Positions 17,554-27,342 of a DNA stretch of 64,000 bases are shown one piece after another; position 1 is the stretch's first letter, and each line of letters opens with the position of its first letter. The DNA comes from an uncultured Bacteroidia bacterium (GTDB taxonomy: Bacteria; Bacteroidota; Bacteroidia; Bacteroidales; Prolixibacteraceae), in the NCBI GenBank assembly GCA_903907075.1, contig CAIVMQ010000031.1, forward strand, positions 1 to 64,000. Reading direction: 5' to 3'. The position numbers and the translations under genes were made by a program. The notes below the pieces were generated by a model that searched no databases, was not told the DNA's origin, and saw only the letters and a program-made list of their open reading frames with translations.

Positions 17554-20451
17554 CTACATTCTTTTCACCCTTAATGTCATTCGTGAGAGTTCACCAATCC
17601 AAAGAATAAGTGAAGTTGCTCCTACGATGATGATCCAGTCTAAAAGAGGAAGGGGCACCGTTCTAAATACTTCACCGCCAAATTGAACAATAAGGAATTG
17701 GCCGCAAAGAATTAGAAGTGCAATAACTACAAATCCAGGGCTATTCTTTAAATTATTGAATGCTGATCTTCTTGATCCAAAGGCTTTGGCATTAAACATA
17801 TTCCAAAATTGCATCATAACGAAAACGGTAAAAAAGCGTGATAAGTTTTCAGGAGTAACGCTTCCGGACTGATTTTTCAAATAACTTAAGAGTGTCATTA
17901 AGATAATTACAAATGAGAATCCGACGATGAAAATTTGGTTTTGCATGGCCTTGGTGATGATGAAATCGGAAGATTTTCTAGGTTTATGGTCCATTATTTT
18001 TTCATTTGGGGGAAGCGAGGCCAAAGCTATTGCCGCAAAAGTGTCCATGATAAGATTTACCCAGAGCATTTGGGTTACCGTAAGAGGAAGTTCTTTGCCG
18101 AAAACAACACCCAGCAGGACTATTAGAAGCGCTGTCAAATTAATTGTAAGCTGAAATAGAATAAACCGTTGTATATTCTGATAGAGCGATCGACCCCACA
18201 TAACTGCTGTCGCAATGCTTGTAAATGAATCATCTAATAAGGTAATGTCGCTAGCTTCCTTTGCCACTGCTGTTCCTGAGCCCATTGATAATCCTACATG
18301 AGCAAAGTTTAATGCCGGTGCATCATTTGTTCCATCACCTGTTACCGCCACTATTGATCCACCTCTCTGAAGCAGTTGAACCAGGCGTTGTTTGTCGGAT
18401 GGTCTAGCTCTGCACATTATTTTAAGATGGATTATTCGCTCCATTGCTTCTAGATCGTTTAAGGCTTCAAACTGTGGACCTGTGATTATATTGAGGTTTT
18501 GATCACTATTGTTCCATATCCCTATTTGTCTTCCAACTTCTATTGCTGTTCCTGATATATCTCCAGTAATAATCTTAATGTCGATACCTGCATTCAAACA
18601 TTTTTCAACAGCATCTGGAACATCCTCCCTGACCGGATCTGAAATGGCTACAAGCCCTAAAAATGTAAGATGACAATCATTAAGCTCTCCATCATGAAAT
18701 CTTTCGTTTTGATCATTAATTATTTCACATGCAAAACCTAATGTTCTCATTCCATCATTTTGATAGAACTGCAAAATAGCGTCTATTTTTGCACGGTGAT
18801 TTGCGATGGGGATTTGTTTTCCTTCAAACCAAATATCCTTACATCTTGTGAGAATAATCTCCGGAGCCCCCTTGATATAGAGTATTTTATTGTTTGTCGA
18901 TGGTGAATTTACCACTGTAGCCATAAATTTTCGCTCAGTCGAAAATGTCATTTGATTACTTATTTCAGACTCTTCCCGAAGTTTAAGGTAGTCAATTTCA
19001 TTCAAGTGTAGCCAATGGAGTAATGCCGCTTCAGTAGGATTTCCTACGCTTTTAACTGAATGTGGATTGTTTAAGTCAAGATGAGCAGTGGTATTTAGGG
19101 CAATACTTTGAAAAATCAGATTGCTTATGTGATCGACTCCAATTTTATTATTTATCAATCCCGGAAAATAGGTCTTGGAAATTTTCATTTGATTCTGGGT
19201 TAATGTACCTGTCTTATCCGTACAAATGACTGTAGTTGCTCCAATTGTTTCACAGGCATGCATTTTTCGGACAAGGTTATTTTGCAGTAACATTTTACGC
19301 ATATTCAAAGCCAGGCTTAAGGTAACCGACATGGGTAATCCTTCGGGGACAGCCACAACAATTAAGGTTACAGCAATCATAAAATACTGAAGGATTCTTC
19401 CGGCCATTTTGAGTGTTGTCCAGGAGTTAGGATCGAATGGATTTATGTCAAATAAAAGATTGCCTGATCCGACTAGGAAAATAAAGGTTGTTAATCCAAT
19501 TATCAGCCATTTATACCATTTGAGCGAAATAATCCATTTTGGAATCTGAGATTTAAAGCCTAGCAATTTTATTCCGTCATAAACAATGGGAAGCCATACG
19601 TTTGTCAGCATAATAATCACAGATGTCAGAAAAATTGCGACTGATCCAAACTGTATAAAGGTTTGACCTGATAACTCATGAAGAAAGAGGTCTTTCGTAA
19701 AGAGGATTAGAAAAGTTATTGAAGCTAATCCAAATCCTATGACTCCAATGATCTTTGCTAAACGATCCAATTGCCTATTTAGAGGCGTGGGTTCTTGTGA
19801 TATTTGGGTTGATTGAATAGCTAATTTACCATATTCGGTATTATCTCCAACTTGATTTACTTTAAATACTGCGTGTCCATCGAGTACTTTTGTACCTCGA
19901 AGTACCCAATTGGAAGGATAGGTGGCTTCTCTCTCGAAATCTTTAGCATTAGTTGTTTTAAAGATAATTGATTCGCCAGTAAGACAAGATTCATCTATTT
20001 GCAGTGATATAGCCTCAAGGAGCTCACCATCCGCAGGCACCTCCTCGCCACTAAAAATAAGGACAATATCATCTTTTACAATCTCTTTCTTTGGAATCTC
20101 TGTAATATGATCGTATCGGATAACCTTAACTAAGGTATCGTCGGTTACTTTATTTAAAATATCGAACTTCTTACTGGCATCTAATTCAAACCAAAAAGAG
20201 ACCCCGGTGGCTAAGAAAATAGCGCAAAAGATCCCCGTTGTTTCAGCATATTGATTTTCTATGATTGCAATAGCCAAGGATAGGAAAGCAGCAACAAGAA
20301 GTATTTTAATTATTGGATCTTCGAATTTTTGGAAGAATAAGTTCCACCAATGTTCACGGATAGGTGGTGTAAGGAGGTTGTTTCCGTATTTTATACGATT
20401 CTCAATAACTTCCTGCTCTGTAAGACCGGAGTAATGATTTCTGCGTTCCAT
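17554..20451 (-). CDS. P-type calcium-translocating ATPase, PMCA-like, with membrane insertion
   Basis: 965-residue P2-type ATPase predicted to export Ca2+ from the cytoplasm. From the ATG at 20451, TGES of the actuator domain is at residues 158-161, PEGLP of membrane helix 4 at 369-373 and the phosphorylated Asp in DKTGTLT at 412. TGDGTNDAPAL and the six C-terminal membrane helices follow. Between helix 3 (about 230-250) and helix 4 (about 353-375) there are roughly 100 residues with two further hydrophobic stretches, at about 267-285 and 314-330, making the protein longer than common homologues. A TTG at 20466 could extend it by five residues. No regulatory partner is adjacent. Confidence 0.92.
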   Translation of the reverse strand: MERRNHYSGLTEQEVIENRIKYGNNLLTPPIREHWWNLFFQKFEDPIIKILLVAAFLSLAIAIIENQYAETTGIFCAIFLATGVSFWFELDASKKFDILNKVTDDTLVKVIRYDHITEIPKKEIVKDDIVLIFSGEEVPADGELLEAISLQIDESCLTGESIIFKTTNAKDFEREATYPSNWVLRGTKVLDGHAVFKVNQVGDNTEYGKLAIQSTQISQEPTPLNRQLDRLAKIIGVIGFGLASITFLILFTKDLFLHELSGQTFIQFGSVAIFLTSVIIMLTNVWLPIVYDGIKLLGFKSQIPKWIISLKWYKWLIIGLTTFIFLVGSGNLLFDINPFDPNSWTTLKMAGRILQYFMIAVTLIVVAVPEGLPMSVTLSLALNMRKMLLQNNLVRKMHACETIGATTVICTDKTGTLTQNQMKISKTYFPGLINNKIGVDHISNLIFQSIALNTTAHLDLNNPHSVKSVGNPTEAALLHWLHLNEIDYLKLREESEISNQMTFSTERKFMATVVNSPSTNNKILYIKGAPEIILTRCKDIWFEGKQIPIANHRAKIDAILQFYQNDGMRTLGFACEIINDQNERFHDGELNDCHLTFLGLVAISDPVREDVPDAVEKCLNAGIDIKIITGDISGTAIEVGRQIGIWNNSDQNLNIITGPQFEALNDLEAMERIIHLKIMCRARPSDKQRLVQLLQRGGSIVAVTGDGTNDAPALNFAHVGLSMGSGTAVAKEASDITLLDDSFTSIATAVMWGRSLYQNIQRFILFQLTINLTALLIVLLGVVFGKELPLTVTQMLWVNLIMDTFAAIALASLPPNEKIMDHKPRKSSDFIITKAMQNQIFIVGFSFVIILMTLLSYLKNQSGSVTPENLSRFFTVFVMMQFWNMFNAKAFGSRRSAFNNLKNSPGFVVIALLILCGQFLIVQFGGEVFRTVPLPLLDWIIIVGATSLILWIGELSRMTLRVKRM

Positions 20452-20677
20452 TGCTTGCAAATTCAAAATCTATTCGGATCCTTAAAGATATTCAATTATT
20501 TGATTGGTTATCAACTTTACACAAGCAGAAGGAACTTCTAGTATTAAAGTTCGTTAGTAATTTAACATTTTTTTGACTTAGCTTTTTGATTTGGAATCAA
20601 GTGAAATTAACTGGAATATATTTGAATCGATTAATAATAAGACAGTTTAAAGATTGCTTTTTAACAATCCAATAGAA

Positions 20678-22039
20678 TTAATCTTCAGCAAGATCCTCTT
20701 CGGAAAGTTTATTTTGGAGCAGTTCAGTTACTTCCGGTTCTGAAATCTCTACGTCTTTTAATTTTCGTTGAATTGCACGGGTCCGTTTTCCTAATACATC
20801 GTCCAGTTGGTTAAGTCCGGTCTGAATATTTCCCTGCGCCTTTTCAACTAATCCTCCAAATAATTCAAATTCGCGTTTTACGGCTCCCAGGATTTTCCAA
20901 ACTTCACCACTGCGCTGTTGGATTGCCAGAGTCTTAAATCCCATTTGAAGGCTGTTTAAGATAGCTGCCAGGGTTGTGGGCCCCGTGACAACAATTTTAA
21001 AATTGCGTTGTAAATCATCAAGTAGAGACGCTCTGCGCACCACCTCTGCATAAATCCCTTCGAAAGGGAGAAACATAATTCCAAAATCTGTAGTATTTGG
21101 CGGGTCGATATATTTATCATGAATATCTTTGGCCATCTTTTTAATTGTTGATTCCAAAAGTTTCTGCGCCGTTTCAATTTTTTGCAGGTCCCCAGTTTCA
21201 TGTGCATCCTGGAGTTGTTCATAAATATCTTTGGGGAATTTAGCGTCAACAGGGAGCCAGACTACGCTCTTTTGATCGTCACGCCCAGGAAGTTTAATCG
21301 CAAATTCAACAACATCAGCACTTCCTGATTTAGTCTTTACATTCGATTCGTACTGACCCGGTGCCAGAATTTGCTCCAAAAGCATTGCCAATTGCACCTC
21401 ACCGATACTTCCTCTCATCTTAACATTGCTCAAGACTCTTTTTAAGCCACCTACATCCTGAGCCAGATTTTGCATCTCTCCCAGCCCTTTTTGCACATTC
21501 TCCAACTGCTTAACAACCAATTCAAATGATTGTCCTAACCGTTCATTAAGTGTCTTTTGTAGCTTTTCGTCCACCGTAACCCTAATCTCTTCCAGCCGTT
21601 TTTCTGTGCTCTCAACCATTTTTTTCTGCTCCGCACCTAAGAGGGTAAATTTTTCACGCTGCAGCAGATTAAACGACGAGACATTTTTATCGAATGTTTC
21701 CTGGAAATCCTTAAAGACACGTATTAATGTTTCGCGCTGCAATAGGTTGTCGGATTTTGATTGTGAGGTAATCTCCTTTAGAGTCTCGGCAAGCTCCTTT
21801 TTAAACTCTTTAAGTGTGTTGTTTAATTCATTCCTATTCTCCTTTGCAATGGCTCCATTTTCTTCCCTGTTAATTCTAAAATCTTCGCGAAATCCGTTTT
21901 CGATTTTTAGAATACTCTTCTCTAGTCCTAAAATTTGGTCCGAAAGATTAGGGCTAAGCTTCGGTTTTTTTAAAATTAAGAAAATTGTGAAAAGTAAATT
22001 TAAGGATAGTAATAGTATAACTATATTCAGTTCAGTCAT
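20678..22039 (-). CDS. rmuC: DNA recombination protein RmuC
   Basis: 453-residue protein of the RmuC family, which limits DNA inversion or rearrangement and carries a PD-(D/E)XK-like nuclease fold. A single N-terminal membrane segment at about residues 5-22 is followed by a long charged coiled coil to about residue 190. The conserved RmuC domain then includes MRGSIGEVQLAMLLEQIL and LPVDAKFP, which hold the acidic and Lys residues expected of the fold. Length and order of parts match the family. It lies 49 bp downstream of the DedA-family gene on the same strand. Confidence 0.94.
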   Translation of the reverse strand: MTELNIVILLLSLNLLFTIFLILKKPKLSPNLSDQILGLEKSILKIENGFREDFRINREENGAIAKENRNELNNTLKEFKKELAETLKEITSQSKSDNLLQRETLIRVFKDFQETFDKNVSSFNLLQREKFTLLGAEQKKMVESTEKRLEEIRVTVDEKLQKTLNERLGQSFELVVKQLENVQKGLGEMQNLAQDVGGLKRVLSNVKMRGSIGEVQLAMLLEQILAPGQYESNVKTKSGSADVVEFAIKLPGRDDQKSVVWLPVDAKFPKDIYEQLQDAHETGDLQKIETAQKLLESTIKKMAKDIHDKYIDPPNTTDFGIMFLPFEGIYAEVVRRASLLDDLQRNFKIVVTGPTTLAAILNSLQMGFKTLAIQQRSGEVWKILGAVKREFELFGGLVEKAQGNIQTGLNQLDDVLGKRTRAIQRKLKDVEISEPEVTELLQNKLSEEDLAED

Positions 22040-22088
22040 TTGAGATGCTTATTATGAGGTCGGTTAATTCAGGATTAAGGAGCCAGAT

Positions 22089-22742
22089 TTAGTTGCCTCT
22101 TGATAATTTTCGTGGTAAGAGAAGCTTAATAATATTGTAGAAGAAGGGCAGTAGTGTTAAGATTATAAGTCCCAGAAAGATCAGGAGATAATTGTTCTTA
22201 ACCCATGTATTTTCACCAATAAAGTAGCCCGTAAGGGTAAAAAGTGGTACCCAAAGAATAGATCCAATAATGGTGTAGCTAAAGAAGAGTGAATATTTAA
22301 ATCCAGATAGTCCTGCAAAGAATGGTATGTAAGTTCGGATTACCGGGAAGAATCGACCCACAACAATCGATTTTGCCCCATATTTATCGTAGAACTCACG
22401 TGTTCTAAGAATATATTTTACAAGATATTTCCGGACAAAGGAATTCGAGCTTCTCTCAATTTTAATTCCAAAATAGGATCCTACGAAGTAATTAACCAGA
22501 TTTCCGGCTATGGCAGCAAGGATTAGTATAGGCACTAACCATACAATATTTAATGAGGTTGAAGCAGAAATGACACCGGCAGAAAATAGCAAACCATCTC
22601 CCGGTAAGAAGGGGAATATGAGCAGACCTGTTTCACTAAAGATGATCAGAAACAAAACTACATAGGCTTCAGTCACATTCCCGGCTACCATGCGCATAAG
22701 CATTTCGTCGGTATGCAGAACGAGATCAATTAATTCATTCAT
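22089..22742 (-). CDS. DedA-family membrane protein
   Basis: 217-residue VTT/DedA-family integral membrane protein; the family includes polyprenyl- or phospholipid-flipping transporters that support envelope integrity. Typical family stretches are visible: FPFLPGDGLLFSAG and VVGRFFPVIRTYIPFFAGLSGF, the latter with the conserved Arg residues of the re-entrant helix. About five hydrophobic segments are seen. It precedes rmuC by 49 bp. The exact lipid substrate is unknown. Confidence 0.92.
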   Translation of the reverse strand: MNELIDLVLHTDEMLMRMVAGNVTEAYVVLFLIIFSETGLLIFPFLPGDGLLFSAGVISASTSLNIVWLVPILILAAIAGNLVNYFVGSYFGIKIERSSNSFVRKYLVKYILRTREFYDKYGAKSIVVGRFFPVIRTYIPFFAGLSGFKYSLFFSYTIIGSILWVPLFTLTGYFIGENTWVKNNYLLIFLGLIILTLLPFFYNIIKLLLPRKLSRGN

Positions 22743-22904
22743 TCAAACGAGAATTTTGAAGCGTCAGTTGGATTATTTTTAGATTATTTTAATTAATAAC
22801 CTAATACAAAATTACATAAAAATCGAGTCAGTATATCCGTATAACGGCAGAGTTATATAACCTTTATCTTTTTAGGTTGGTTCCCAACGTATAAATCAGT
22901 TTAA

Positions 22905-24125
22905 TTAAGAGGGATTATTTTCAACCTTTTGCATTTGTTCGTGTAGCAATCTATCAGCCATGGCGTCACCTAATTCAATACACATTTTAAATTTATCAGG
23001 TTTTAGCGCCCCTTTTTCTTCAACAGGTTCATATACCATTTCCCACTTAATCATTTCAGCAAATTTCTTCAGATTATTTACCCCTCCACCATTCCAAAGG
23101 AAATTTCCGAACACGCCTAGGTAATGTTCTTTTGGTGCCATATGTTCAATCGTAGCAAGAAGGGTTTCGACATGTGGAAATAAAGCGTTGTTATAAGCAC
23201 AACTTCCGACAATAAATCCTTTGTATTTAAATATGTCATTTATGATGTAAGAGGAGTGGGTTTTAGATGAATCGTAAACCCGAATGTTTTTAATTCCTCG
23301 CACACTCAGCTGCCGTGCAATTACTTCTGCCATTTTTTGGGTATTCCCATACATGGAGCCATAAACGATAACAACACCTTGCTCCATATCGTATGTACTC
23401 CATTTGTTATATCTGCTTAAAACCCAATTTAAATCGGTCCGCCATACCGGGCCATGTGTTGAAGCAATCATCTTAATATCTAATCCGGATAATTTTTTCA
23501 TCGCTCTTTGGGTGTGTGCGCAATATTTGCCAACAATATTTGTAAAGTAGCGCATAACATCAACTTCGTAGAAATCGAGGTTTATCTCATCGTCAAAAAC
23601 GCCTCCATCAAGAGTTCCATAACTACCAAAAGCATCACCAGAAAAGAGAATTTTATTATTCTCGTCATAGGTTATCATTGTTTCTGGCCAATGCACCATT
23701 GGAATAGTCTGAAATTGAAGGGTTGTCTTTCCTAATGAGAGGGTATCTCCATCATGAACAAGCATTACTTGACCTGGATCAATACTGAAGCTTTCAATAA
23801 TGCCAAAGGTTTTTTTATTCCCTACCAGCGTAATCCCGGGATATCTGCTTCTAATAGCTTTTAATGCCCCGGAATGATCCGGTTCCATATGATTAATAAT
23901 AAGATAATCAATTTGACGATCCCCAATAATAGCTTGTATCTTATCGAGATAATCCTCAATAAATTGTCTTTCAGCCGTATCTATAATGGCAATTTTATCG
24001 TCCTCTATTAGATATGAATTGTAAGAAATTCCGTTGGGAATTGGCCAGATATTTTCAAAAAGATGGGTTCTGCGGTCATTGAATCCAAGAAAATAGATGT
24101 TTTCTGCAAGTTTAACGTGATGCAT
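22905..24125 (-). CDS. Flavodiiron protein (FprA-type A-type flavoprotein)
   Basis: 406-residue oxygen and/or nitric oxide reductase that protects anaerobes. An N-terminal metallo-beta-lactamase-like domain carries the diiron ligands H79, E81, D83 (with H84 in HMEPDH), H145, D164 and H224. A C-terminal flavodoxin domain starts near residue 252 with VIVYGSMYGNTQKMAE, the FMN-phosphate loop. There is no C-terminal rubredoxin, so electrons must come from a separate donor. A TATTTTTG box on the minus strand at 24178-24171 lies about 45 bp upstream and could be its -7 element. Confidence 0.96.
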   Translation of the reverse strand: MHHVKLAENIYFLGFNDRRTHLFENIWPIPNGISYNSYLIEDDKIAIIDTAERQFIEDYLDKIQAIIGDRQIDYLIINHMEPDHSGALKAIRSRYPGITLVGNKKTFGIIESFSIDPGQVMLVHDGDTLSLGKTTLQFQTIPMVHWPETMITYDENNKILFSGDAFGSYGTLDGGVFDDEINLDFYEVDVMRYFTNIVGKYCAHTQRAMKKLSGLDIKMIASTHGPVWRTDLNWVLSRYNKWSTYDMEQGVVIVYGSMYGNTQKMAEVIARQLSVRGIKNIRVYDSSKTHSSYIINDIFKYKGFIVGSCAYNNALFPHVETLLATIEHMAPKEHYLGVFGNFLWNGGGVNNLKKFAEMIKWEMVYEPVEEKGALKPDKFKMCIELGDAMADRLLHEQMQKVENNPS

Positions 24126-24310
24126 TTTGTTCTTTTTTAGAAATAAATGATTCTAAACTTTCTTAATGGTCAAAAATACGAATATTTCGGTGACCGCTGC
24201 TGCTGATAGATTGATTTAAGTTGCGATTATATCTCTGATTCAATTTTAGTATTTTCGTATGTTATTTTGAAGTAAGATTAATACTTGATTATTCTAATTA
24301 TTTTATTGCA

Positions 24311-25372
24311 ATGAAGATAGTTTTTGTCAATAAATGGGGTATGCTCACGAAGGTGAAAAAAATTAGTTTGGTTTTTATTGTTTTCGGTGTTATTACTCTT
24401 TTGTTTATAGGAATAGATTTGTATCGGATCATATTTCAAAAAAATGTAAATCATTCCGGTTTGATTCATATCCCCACTGGATCGTCTTTCGATCAAGTTT
24501 TGGATACATTAAATCAAGGTGGATACCTAAGAGATACTACCAGTTTTAAATGGCTGGCAACTCAAAAAAAATACAATTTAAGGATTCTGGCAGGAGCCTA
24601 TTTTATTGATAAAGACTGGAATAACAATCAATTAGTTAACCATCTTCGTTCGGGTGTTCAGCTACCGGTTAAAGTTACCTTTAATAATATCCGGTTTCGC
24701 GAAGAGTTAGCAGCCCGTTTATCTACTTATTTGGAACCGGATTCTTGTACGTTTATAAAAGAATTTAATAATGAGCGTTTGGCAGATTCACTGGGTTTTA
24801 CCTGTGAGTCTTTTCCAGCCATGGTGATCCCCAATACCTATGAATTTTATTGGAACACTACACCGCTGGAGTTTCTTGAGCGAATGAAATTAGAATACCT
24901 CCGTTTTTGGAATCCTTCTCGTACAGAAAAGGCTCATAATTTAGGGTTGTCGCCTCTCGAAGTCGTCACTATTGCTTCTATTGTACAAGAGGAGTCGAAT
25001 AAGAGGGATGAAAAACCTCGTATTGCGGGGGTATATCTTAGTAGGTTAAAAAAAGGGTGGCTTTTACAAGCCGATCCAACAGTAAAATATGCAATGGGAA
25101 GTTTTCAGATAAAACGGATATTAACCAAACATCTGGCATTTGATTCTCCATATAATACCTATAAATATTCGGGGCTTCCTCCAGGACCGATTAATTTTGC
25201 AGAAATTTCGAGTATTGAGGCTGTACTAAATGCCGAAAAGCATACTTATTTTTATTTTTGTGCCAAAGAGGATTTTTCAGGCTATCATAACTTTGCCAAT
25301 TCGCTAGCTGAGCATAACAGAAATGCTGCTAAATATCAAAATATATTGAATCGAAATAAAATTTGGAGGTGA
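24311..25372 (+). CDS. mltG: Endolytic murein transglycosylase MltG
   Basis: 353-residue YceG/MltG-family lytic transglycosylase that cuts nascent glycan strands and so acts as a chain-length terminator in peptidoglycan synthesis. An N-terminal membrane anchor spans about residues 18-36. A LysM-like region is followed by the catalytic YceG domain, in which ASIVQEES carries the catalytic Glu at 227 or 228, and LLQADPTVKYA is also typical. Internal ATG at 24341 is an alternative start 10 residues on. It faces murB convergently with 21 bp between stops, an arrangement that pairs two peptidoglycan genes. Confidence 0.95.
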   Translation: MKIVFVNKWGMLTKVKKISLVFIVFGVITLLFIGIDLYRIIFQKNVNHSGLIHIPTGSSFDQVLDTLNQGGYLRDTTSFKWLATQKKYNLRILAGAYFIDKDWNNNQLVNHLRSGVQLPVKVTFNNIRFREELAARLSTYLEPDSCTFIKEFNNERLADSLGFTCESFPAMVIPNTYEFYWNTTPLEFLERMKLEYLRFWNPSRTEKAHNLGLSPLEVVTIASIVQEESNKRDEKPRIAGVYLSRLKKGWLLQADPTVKYAMGSFQIKRILTKHLAFDSPYNTYKYSGLPPGPINFAEISSIEAVLNAEKHTYFYFCAKEDFSGYHNFANSLAEHNRNAAKYQNILNRNKIWR

Positions 25373-25393
25373 TTTTTTGAAGCTTTTCTTGCT

Positions 25394-26410
25394 TTAAATT
25401 ATCTGTACTTCGCGCTCAAGAGTGATTTTAAATTTTTTAAATACATCCTGGGCAACCACTTCTGATAATCGGAAGATCTCTTCTCCTGTTGCACCTCCTG
25501 AATTAATAATTACAAGTGCTTGTTTGCTATGAATGGATGCCCTACCTAATGATTTTCCTTTCCAGCCTGCTTTATCGATGAGCCACCCGGCAGCAACTTT
25601 TACATTTCCTGAATCAACAGGATAGAGTGGGATATCGGGGTTCATATTTTTGAGTGTTTGAGCCTCAGCTTTCGTAATGACAGGGTTTTTAAAAAAACTA
25701 CCTGCATTCCCAAATTCTGCTGGATCGGGAAGCTTTGATTGTCGAATAGCAATTACAGCTTTTCTGATATTTTGAAGATTAATCCCCCCAAGAATATTTA
25801 TCCTATCCTTCAATCCCTCATATTGAATCTTGTAGTTGTGTAGTTTTGAAAGTTTGAAAACAACCGAGGTAACCATGAATGATTCTTTGAGTTTTTCTTT
25901 AAATAAACTTGTGCGATAACCAAATTCACAATTATTATGATTAAGACTTATTTCTTCCAAGTTGTTCATATCTACTCCAATTACTTCAGAAATTATACTG
26001 GAGGCTTCGGTCCCATATGCCCCGATATTTTGAACCGGAACGGCTCCAATGTTTCCCGGAATTAGCGATAGATTTTCTGCCCCTTGCAATCCATTCTCTA
26101 CGCACCATGAAACAAAATAGTCCCATGATATTCCTGCTCCACATGCCACTTCAACCTCATTTTTTTCATCCTTGACAACAGAAATTCCACTTATTGAAGG
26201 GTGTATAATAAGTCCGTCGTAATCTTTAAGGAAAAGTAGGTTACTTCCGGCGCCAAGAAAGAGCCGATCTTCTTCGAGCAAAAAACGGTTATTTTTGAAA
26301 AAATGAATTAGTTCTGAGGAAGAATCAATTTTCAAATAATGCTTTGCAGATGCATCAATTCCAAAAGTATTACTTGCTTTAAGTGGAAAATTACTAATCA
26401 GTTCATGCAT
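25394..26410 (-). CDS. murB: UDP-N-acetylenolpyruvoylglucosamine reductase
   Basis: 338-residue FAD enzyme that reduces UDP-GlcNAc-enolpyruvate to UDP-MurNAc in the cytoplasm. GAGSNLLF (from 53) and IPGNIGAVPVQNIGAYG (from 117) form the FAD-binding domain. Catalytic positions are Y165 and R166 in FGYRTS and the general acid S238 in GNAGSFFKNP. The presence of the YR segment marks the type I (E. coli-like) form, and the length fits. It lies 45 bp downstream of the FtsE-like ATPase gene on the same strand. Confidence 0.97.
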   Translation of the reverse strand: MHELISNFPLKASNTFGIDASAKHYLKIDSSSELIHFFKNNRFLLEEDRLFLGAGSNLLFLKDYDGLIIHPSISGISVVKDEKNEVEVACGAGISWDYFVSWCVENGLQGAENLSLIPGNIGAVPVQNIGAYGTEASSIISEVIGVDMNNLEEISLNHNNCEFGYRTSLFKEKLKESFMVTSVVFKLSKLHNYKIQYEGLKDRINILGGINLQNIRKAVIAIRQSKLPDPAEFGNAGSFFKNPVITKAEAQTLKNMNPDIPLYPVDSGNVKVAAGWLIDKAGWKGKSLGRASIHSKQALVIINSGGATGEEIFRLSEVVAQDVFKKFKITLEREVQII

Positions 26411-26455
26411 ACTTCCGTCTTTAGGAGATAGAGGGTAAACCTTTTGAAAATGAAT

Positions 26456-27181
26456 TTAGTTTTTCGATTTTGATTCAATGAGTAATGATTCGAAATCAAT
26501 ACGTTGATTTTCAGATTCTAAATCACTAACTGATCCTGCCTGGCAGATAATTTTACGAGCCGGGAATTTTTCTATAATTGGATAATCGTGAGTAGCCATT
26601 AAAATTGTTTTTCCCTCTTTGTGAATTTGTGTGAGGACTGTTAACAATGCCTCAGAGGTTTCTGGATCCAGATTTCCTGTTGGCTCATCGGCAAGAATTA
26701 TTTCGGGATTATTTAATAATGCTCTTGCTATAACAATTCGCTGTTGTTCGCCTCCCGAGAGTTGATGAGGCATCCGATATCCTGAATGTTCCATGTTCAC
26801 TATTGAAAGCACCTCTTCAATACGATCTTTAATAACCTTTGTATGATGCCATCCTGTTGCTTTTAAAACAAATTCAAAATTCTTTTCAACTGTTCGATCT
26901 GTAAGTAGTTGAAAGTCCTGAAAAATAATACCAAGTTTTCGTCGTAGAAAAGGAATTTCGTTACTTTTTATTTTTTGCAGATCATAACCGCATACGGAGC
27001 CTGTGCCTGATACTAGAGGTAATTCATGATAAAAAGTTTTCAACAGGCTAGATTTTCCACTACCTACTTTCCCAATAATATAGAGAAATTCCCCTTTGTT
27101 TATAGTTAAATTGATATTCTTTAGTACCAACGTGTCACGTTGATAAATGTCAGCATCTTTTAATTCAATGATTGGTTCCAC
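26456..27181 (-). CDS. ftsE: FtsE-like ABC transporter ATP-binding protein
   Basis: 241-residue ABC ATPase of the FtsE/LolD-related group, which with FtsX links cell division to periplasmic hydrolase activation. Walker A is GKVGSGKSS at 37-45, the Q-loop is FQDF, the signature LSGGEQQR at 141-148 and Walker B with DEPTGNLD at 165-172. The start codon is GTG at 27181; no ATG lies between it and the first domain strand. No ftsX is adjacent, so FtsE is the best but not the only reading. It precedes murB by 45 bp, consistent with an envelope role. Confidence 0.82.
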   Translation of the reverse strand: MEPIIELKDADIYQRDTLVLKNINLTINKGEFLYIIGKVGSGKSSLLKTFYHELPLVSGTGSVCGYDLQKIKSNEIPFLRRKLGIIFQDFQLLTDRTVEKNFEFVLKATGWHHTKVIKDRIEEVLSIVNMEHSGYRMPHQLSGGEQQRIVIARALLNNPEIILADEPTGNLDPETSEALLTVLTQIHKEGKTILMATHDYPIIEKFPARKIICQAGSVSDLESENQRIDFESLLIESKSKN

Positions 27182-27342
27182 GATTCGAAAAGATTTTTAT
27201 ATAGTCTATATTTGTAAAAAGCATCTATTTGCAAAACTAATGATAAACATCGGTATTTTTAAGATTATCTTGTGATCATCAGACACCGTTTTATACTTAG
27301 ATCTATAATTCAAAATCAATTCTGGCCATTGAAAATAAAGAG

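Noticed and set aside
20452-20466. Five-residue extension of the calcium ATPase from a TTG
   Set aside because: The ATG at 20451 is a better start and the extra residues are not needed for the fold.
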